Assembly: GCA_964599235.1 (NCBI GenBank)
Contig: CAZRDX010000031.1
Coordinates: 124,001 to 188,000 of the forward strand
Direction of reading: 5' to 3'
Origin: DRPN01 sp964599235
GTDB taxonomy: Bacteria; Bacteroidota; Bacteroidia; Bacteroidales; VadinHA17
DNA length: 64,000 nt
Part shown: positions 62,501 to 64,000 of the stretch, piece after piece
How the letters are laid out: every line of letters begins with the position of its first letter
Numbering within the stretch: position 1 is the stretch's first letter
Made by a program: the position numbers and the translations under genes
The notes under the pieces: generated by a model
Told to the model about the DNA's origin: nothing
The model's input: only the letters and a program-made list of their open reading frames with translations
Database searches by the model: none

Positions 62501-62660
62501 AAAAACCCTGTTCGTCCTCCTGAAGGGTGTAAATGAAACTGTTGGGAAGACCTTCGGAAACCCCATACTCCATGAAATGGTACCGCTGTGCCTCCAGCCC
62601 CGTCATGCTCCCCAGCCAAAGGAACACGATGATCACCGGACGCAGATCGAATGCTCTCAT
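59541..62660 (-). CDS. Large membrane sensor: two-component-type beta-propeller, Y_Y_Y domain and SpoIIE phosphatase
   Basis: A 1039-residue protein. A signal peptide (about 1-24, ending LEAQ) is followed by two seven-bladed propellers with repeated Reg_prop motifs (GLPNSFIYTLQEDEQGFLWVGT, then NEKGLKSRNLQCVFED, GLPYNNINDIYVDEQ and others), a Y_Y_Y domain (about 640-715), one membrane helix (about 730-750), a coiled coil (about 755-800) and a SpoIIE/PP2C phosphatase (about 810-1039; GDFYWWG, ADSTGHGVPGAFMS, GMDITVVE). Propellers of this kind usually bind periplasmic ligands in histidine-kinase sensors; here the output is a serine phosphatase, probably acting on an anti-sigma-factor antagonist. 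No partner gene is adjacent. Confidence 0.92.
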   Translation of the reverse strand: MRAFDLRPVIIVFLWLGSMTGLEAQRYHFMEYGVSEGLPNSFIYTLQEDEQGFLWVGTGTELVRFDGQRFRKAVLPDTLGQGFVTVSHRLPGGGLWFGFSNGYVGELKGGKFRFYDLTSRSASRVNGIASLPGGDLLVVSQTGGLFRLSPQRSGEVRPLVLPVSQLSALAVAGDEVIIGTFDGAYRLHLDLQGDTVTKVQRIGGLPEIGVQSFCLSGDTLFIGTRGEGVWVWHPGSEKPASVPASLASFRSMIITDLYRDSRGRMWISTMGEGLFRMNGEGSVEHLNEKGLKSRNLQCVFEDFEHNIWIGTYGEGLVFFPEESVLFYDMPSPVPGRSVTALSVSEGRLVAGGEGGVLVRSLVDGKEQRYDAARGLKGMVSALWIDARGDIWAGTAGQGIYRIEKGKVRHPFNSGNLLENTINALEGDEKAVWAGTASGVLKFDAGGTLLCKFSTNEGLPYNNINDIYVDEQHRVWLATMSDGLYVIENDSVRRVYLFPDVITRTQMRSLVRDRRGEFWIGSYGSGVIEISKDTILNYLDKSGLVSNYCYSITTDPRGSIWVGHSMGISRIFPEKMKVRTYTEKLGITAECNANAVCTDEQGRIWFGTTQGLIRFDPSREKSDTIPPRTSILSVTFSDKKVPPGEKIVMPYGRYRVRIDFIGISFQDPREVTYQYKLENYDEGWSEVTTTPYAYYPRLEDGRYTFLLRAYNSSGYAVQQPVALRIIIRKPIWKTWWFISLMVLLLIVIFFIILKIRERNHIRRERYLEEELDKRTHEVVRQKEELEIKNKEITDSINYARRIQRNILPPLKKLREVFPESFVFYLPRDIVSGDFYWWGPVDDGRYLVVCADSTGHGVPGAFMSMIGSTLIKDLTNQGRYESPSQLLRFLDREIVNSLNQDRDGKSNDGMDITVVEVTPATHHIKFASAMRPVVLFIGDELYYIRGNRSGVGGEFTGDKVFDDQEYDLSPGDAFYLFSDGYPDQFGGPKGKKMKVERVKQLLERIHHLSMEEQYEEVKNYFLKWKGDHFQVDDVLFMGVRL

Positions 62661-62673
62661 CGGTTATGCCGGA

Positions 62674-63678
62674 TTAACGTTTCTTACGGATGGGCTTCGC
62701 CGCCGCACCATACTGGAACTTGGGCACCCCCCCGATCGGCACCGTATGGAATGGCAACAGCTCACCATACTGGTTCCTCACCGAGATCACCACATTGTTG
62801 TTGCGGACCAGCGGATCTTTCCTCTTAATGAACTGAAAATCAAATGAAGTGTTCTTTTCCTTGTCAACGATCTTGAACTCACTCTCGGCCCATTCATCCT
62901 CACCCGACACCTTGTTGAGCTGGTACAGCCGGGCCACCGTCACCGTACGTATCTCTCCGTCATCATCCCAGTCGAAGTTGGTCTGTTTGATCGAAACCAC
63001 CCGGTCGTCCACATAAGGATAGATATGGGAAATATTGACCGTATCGTTCCACAGCCGGAACCCGTACTCGTAAGTGAAAGCATCTCCCCCCTCAATGGGG
63101 ACGTTCTTGTCGGGTGATGTGCTGAGATAGTAGTTGTACAGATTGCCGTCATCGCCATCCACGCCCAGGGCAATGATCTTGAAGATATATCCCCTGAACT
63201 CTTCGGCATATTCCCCCTCGGTAGGGTTGAAGGGGCCGAAGGTGTACCATTTCCGGTCATACTCAGGCGAGAGACCGAAGATCTTCCTGGCCATGAGCGT
63301 CCCGTTGCGGAACGTCCCGGAAGGGTCGATGTCATCGGTCCAGCATCCTTCCCCGCCATAAACGGAAAACTCGGTCTTGGTGTTGAACACACCGTTGAGC
63401 TCGTCGATCTCTCCTCCGATATCCGGATCGTACACCCGGATGTAAAATGGTCCCTGATAGCTTTTGGGGATGATGAAAAAGAAGATGTTGCAGAAGTCGT
63501 CATCCCCCCACGAGGTCTCCGCCTTGTTGCCGAAGGTCACCAGATGGGGAATGTTCTCCACCTTGGCAGGCACCGGCTGTGCTCCCAGCGAGAGCGACCA
63601 GACCAGCAGCAAGCCTGCCACCGTGAGCCGCCAACACGGAAATCCGGGATGAAACCGCAACAATACGCCCTGAGCCAT
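62674..63678 (-). CDS. Exported protein, function unknown
   Basis: A 334-residue protein with a signal peptide (hydrophobic core near residues 18-31, ending LGAQ). The mature part is strand-rich and aromatic (DDFCNIFFFIIPKSYQGPFYIRVYDPDIGGEID, GFRLWNDTVNISHIYPYVDD), consistent with a beta-sandwich; the C-terminus is basic (AAAKPIRKKR). I recognise no family. It starts 98 bases below the PKD-domain gene and ends 13 bases before the SpoIIE gene, all on the same strand, so the three may be co-transcribed. Confidence 0.75.
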   Translation of the reverse strand: MAQGVLLRFHPGFPCWRLTVAGLLLVWSLSLGAQPVPAKVENIPHLVTFGNKAETSWGDDDFCNIFFFIIPKSYQGPFYIRVYDPDIGGEIDELNGVFNTKTEFSVYGGEGCWTDDIDPSGTFRNGTLMARKIFGLSPEYDRKWYTFGPFNPTEGEYAEEFRGYIFKIIALGVDGDDGNLYNYYLSTSPDKNVPIEGGDAFTYEYGFRLWNDTVNISHIYPYVDDRVVSIKQTNFDWDDDGEIRTVTVARLYQLNKVSGEDEWAESEFKIVDKEKNTSFDFQFIKRKDPLVRNNNVVISVRNQYGELLPFHTVPIGGVPKFQYGAAAKPIRKKR

Positions 63679-63776
63679 ATGATGTACGATAAATGACCGG
63701 ATGTAAAAATAACGAAAAAATTATGAATTGGGATCGTTCCTCCGGCTTTTGCCTCTGGCGTGAGGGGAGGGCGTCA

Positions 63777-64000
63777 TCATTCCCCTTTGTAGACGGCGAT
63801 CTTCATGTAGACACACTTGTCCACCGTATTGCCGGTGTCGGTAAGTCCCCGTACCAGGAGGCGTACGAGGTAGATGCCGGGAGTGTGGAAGGTGGCCTTG
63901 ATCTCCGCCCCCCGGGCCAGCTGGCCGTTCCCCAGATCCCAGTAATACTCCTGTGGCTGGAATCCCGGGATGTTCGTCTCCAGACCGCTCAGGGTGATCT
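63777..64000 (-). CDS. PKD-domain protein, C-terminal end (runs off the window)
   Basis: The reverse strand from the window edge reads 73 codons plus a stop at 63777-63779. The segment holds a PKD-like domain: YYWDLGNGQLARGAEIKATF (the PKD W-D-x-G-x-G turn) and TPGIYLVRLLVRGLTDTGN, ending KCVYMKIAVYKGE. PKD domains occur in secreted or surface proteins and mediate binding or spacing. The N-terminal bulk is outside the window. No T9SS sorting tail is present at this end. Confidence 0.8.
   Translation of the reverse strand, partial: ITLSGLETNIPGFQPQEYYWDLGNGQLARGAEIKATFHTPGIYLVRLLVRGLTDTGNTVDKCVYMKIAVYKGE

Overview
The window is a GC-rich, gene-dense stretch of chromosome from a member of the Bacteroidota, most likely an uncultured Bacteroidales-type organism. 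The evidence is: a LptF/LptG permease directly behind tgt; a PASTA protein / RluD / D-Ala-D-Ala ligase block; a protein with a type IX secretion (T9SS) C-terminal sorting domain; a fused SecDF; many outer-membrane barrels and lipoproteins; and phylum-type promoters (TTTG, about 19-21 nt, TAnnTTTG) in front of many genes. There are no insertion sequences, prophage genes, rRNA or CRISPR arrays. Almost all of it reads as core genome.

Layout. 1-10 kb: 5' part of a DEAD-box helicase (runs off the left edge), HAD nucleotidase yjjG, dnaB, ispE, a biotin carrier plus acyl-CoA carboxyltransferase pair, a LptF/G permease with tgt, a membrane glycosyltransferase, an ECF sigma factor and rsmG. 10-16 kb: rpmH with its own promoter and terminator, then a cell-wall-linked block (PASTA protein, T9SS cargo protein, rluD, a small AbrB-like protein, ddl). 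16-24 kb: glycine dehydrogenase gcvP, a metallo-beta-lactamase-fold hydrolase, pcm, a Rossmann-fold protein, an undecaprenyl-phosphate sugar transferase, thpR and elbB. 24-35 kb: DUF4294 and DUF3267 proteins, a POT peptide transporter, a serine hydrolase, a class A penicillin-binding protein, a coiled-coil membrane protein, a BioD-like P-loop protein, tRNA-Phe, an M16 peptidase, an O-methyltransferase and two small unknowns. 35-36 kb: a candidate structured RNA (6S-like), tRNA-Leu and tRNA-Gly. 36-46 kb: mutS, a saccharopine-dehydrogenase-like enzyme, the operon tatA / Ca-Na antiporter / lolD / trmN6, and secDF. 46-54 kb: a tripartite efflux set (HlyD-like, MacB-like permease, TolC-like), glmM, and a four-gene envelope operon (lipoprotein, two barrels, a Spy-like protein). 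54-64 kb: a RluB-type pseudouridine synthase, the GTPases era and der, a lipoprotein, a hemerythrin/RIC-like protein coupled to a LuxR regulator, a very large propeller-SpoIIE sensor phosphatase, an exported protein, and the end of a PKD-domain protein that runs off the right edge.

Functional themes are cell-envelope building (ddl, glmM, PBP1A, LptF/G, sugar transferase, barrels), protein export (SecDF, TatA, T9SS cargo), translation and RNA modification (tgt, rsmG, rluD, rluB, trmN6, era, der, rpmH, tRNAs) and signalling (ECF sigma, hemerythrin-LuxR pair, SpoIIE sensor). The most unusual signals are an array of nested AT-rich palindromes just upstream of the AbrB-like gene that leads the ddl operon, a long-hairpin RNA candidate before the tRNA pair, and the hemerythrin-like protein that lacks the usual N-terminal cysteines and is translationally coupled to a regulator with a degenerate receiver domain.
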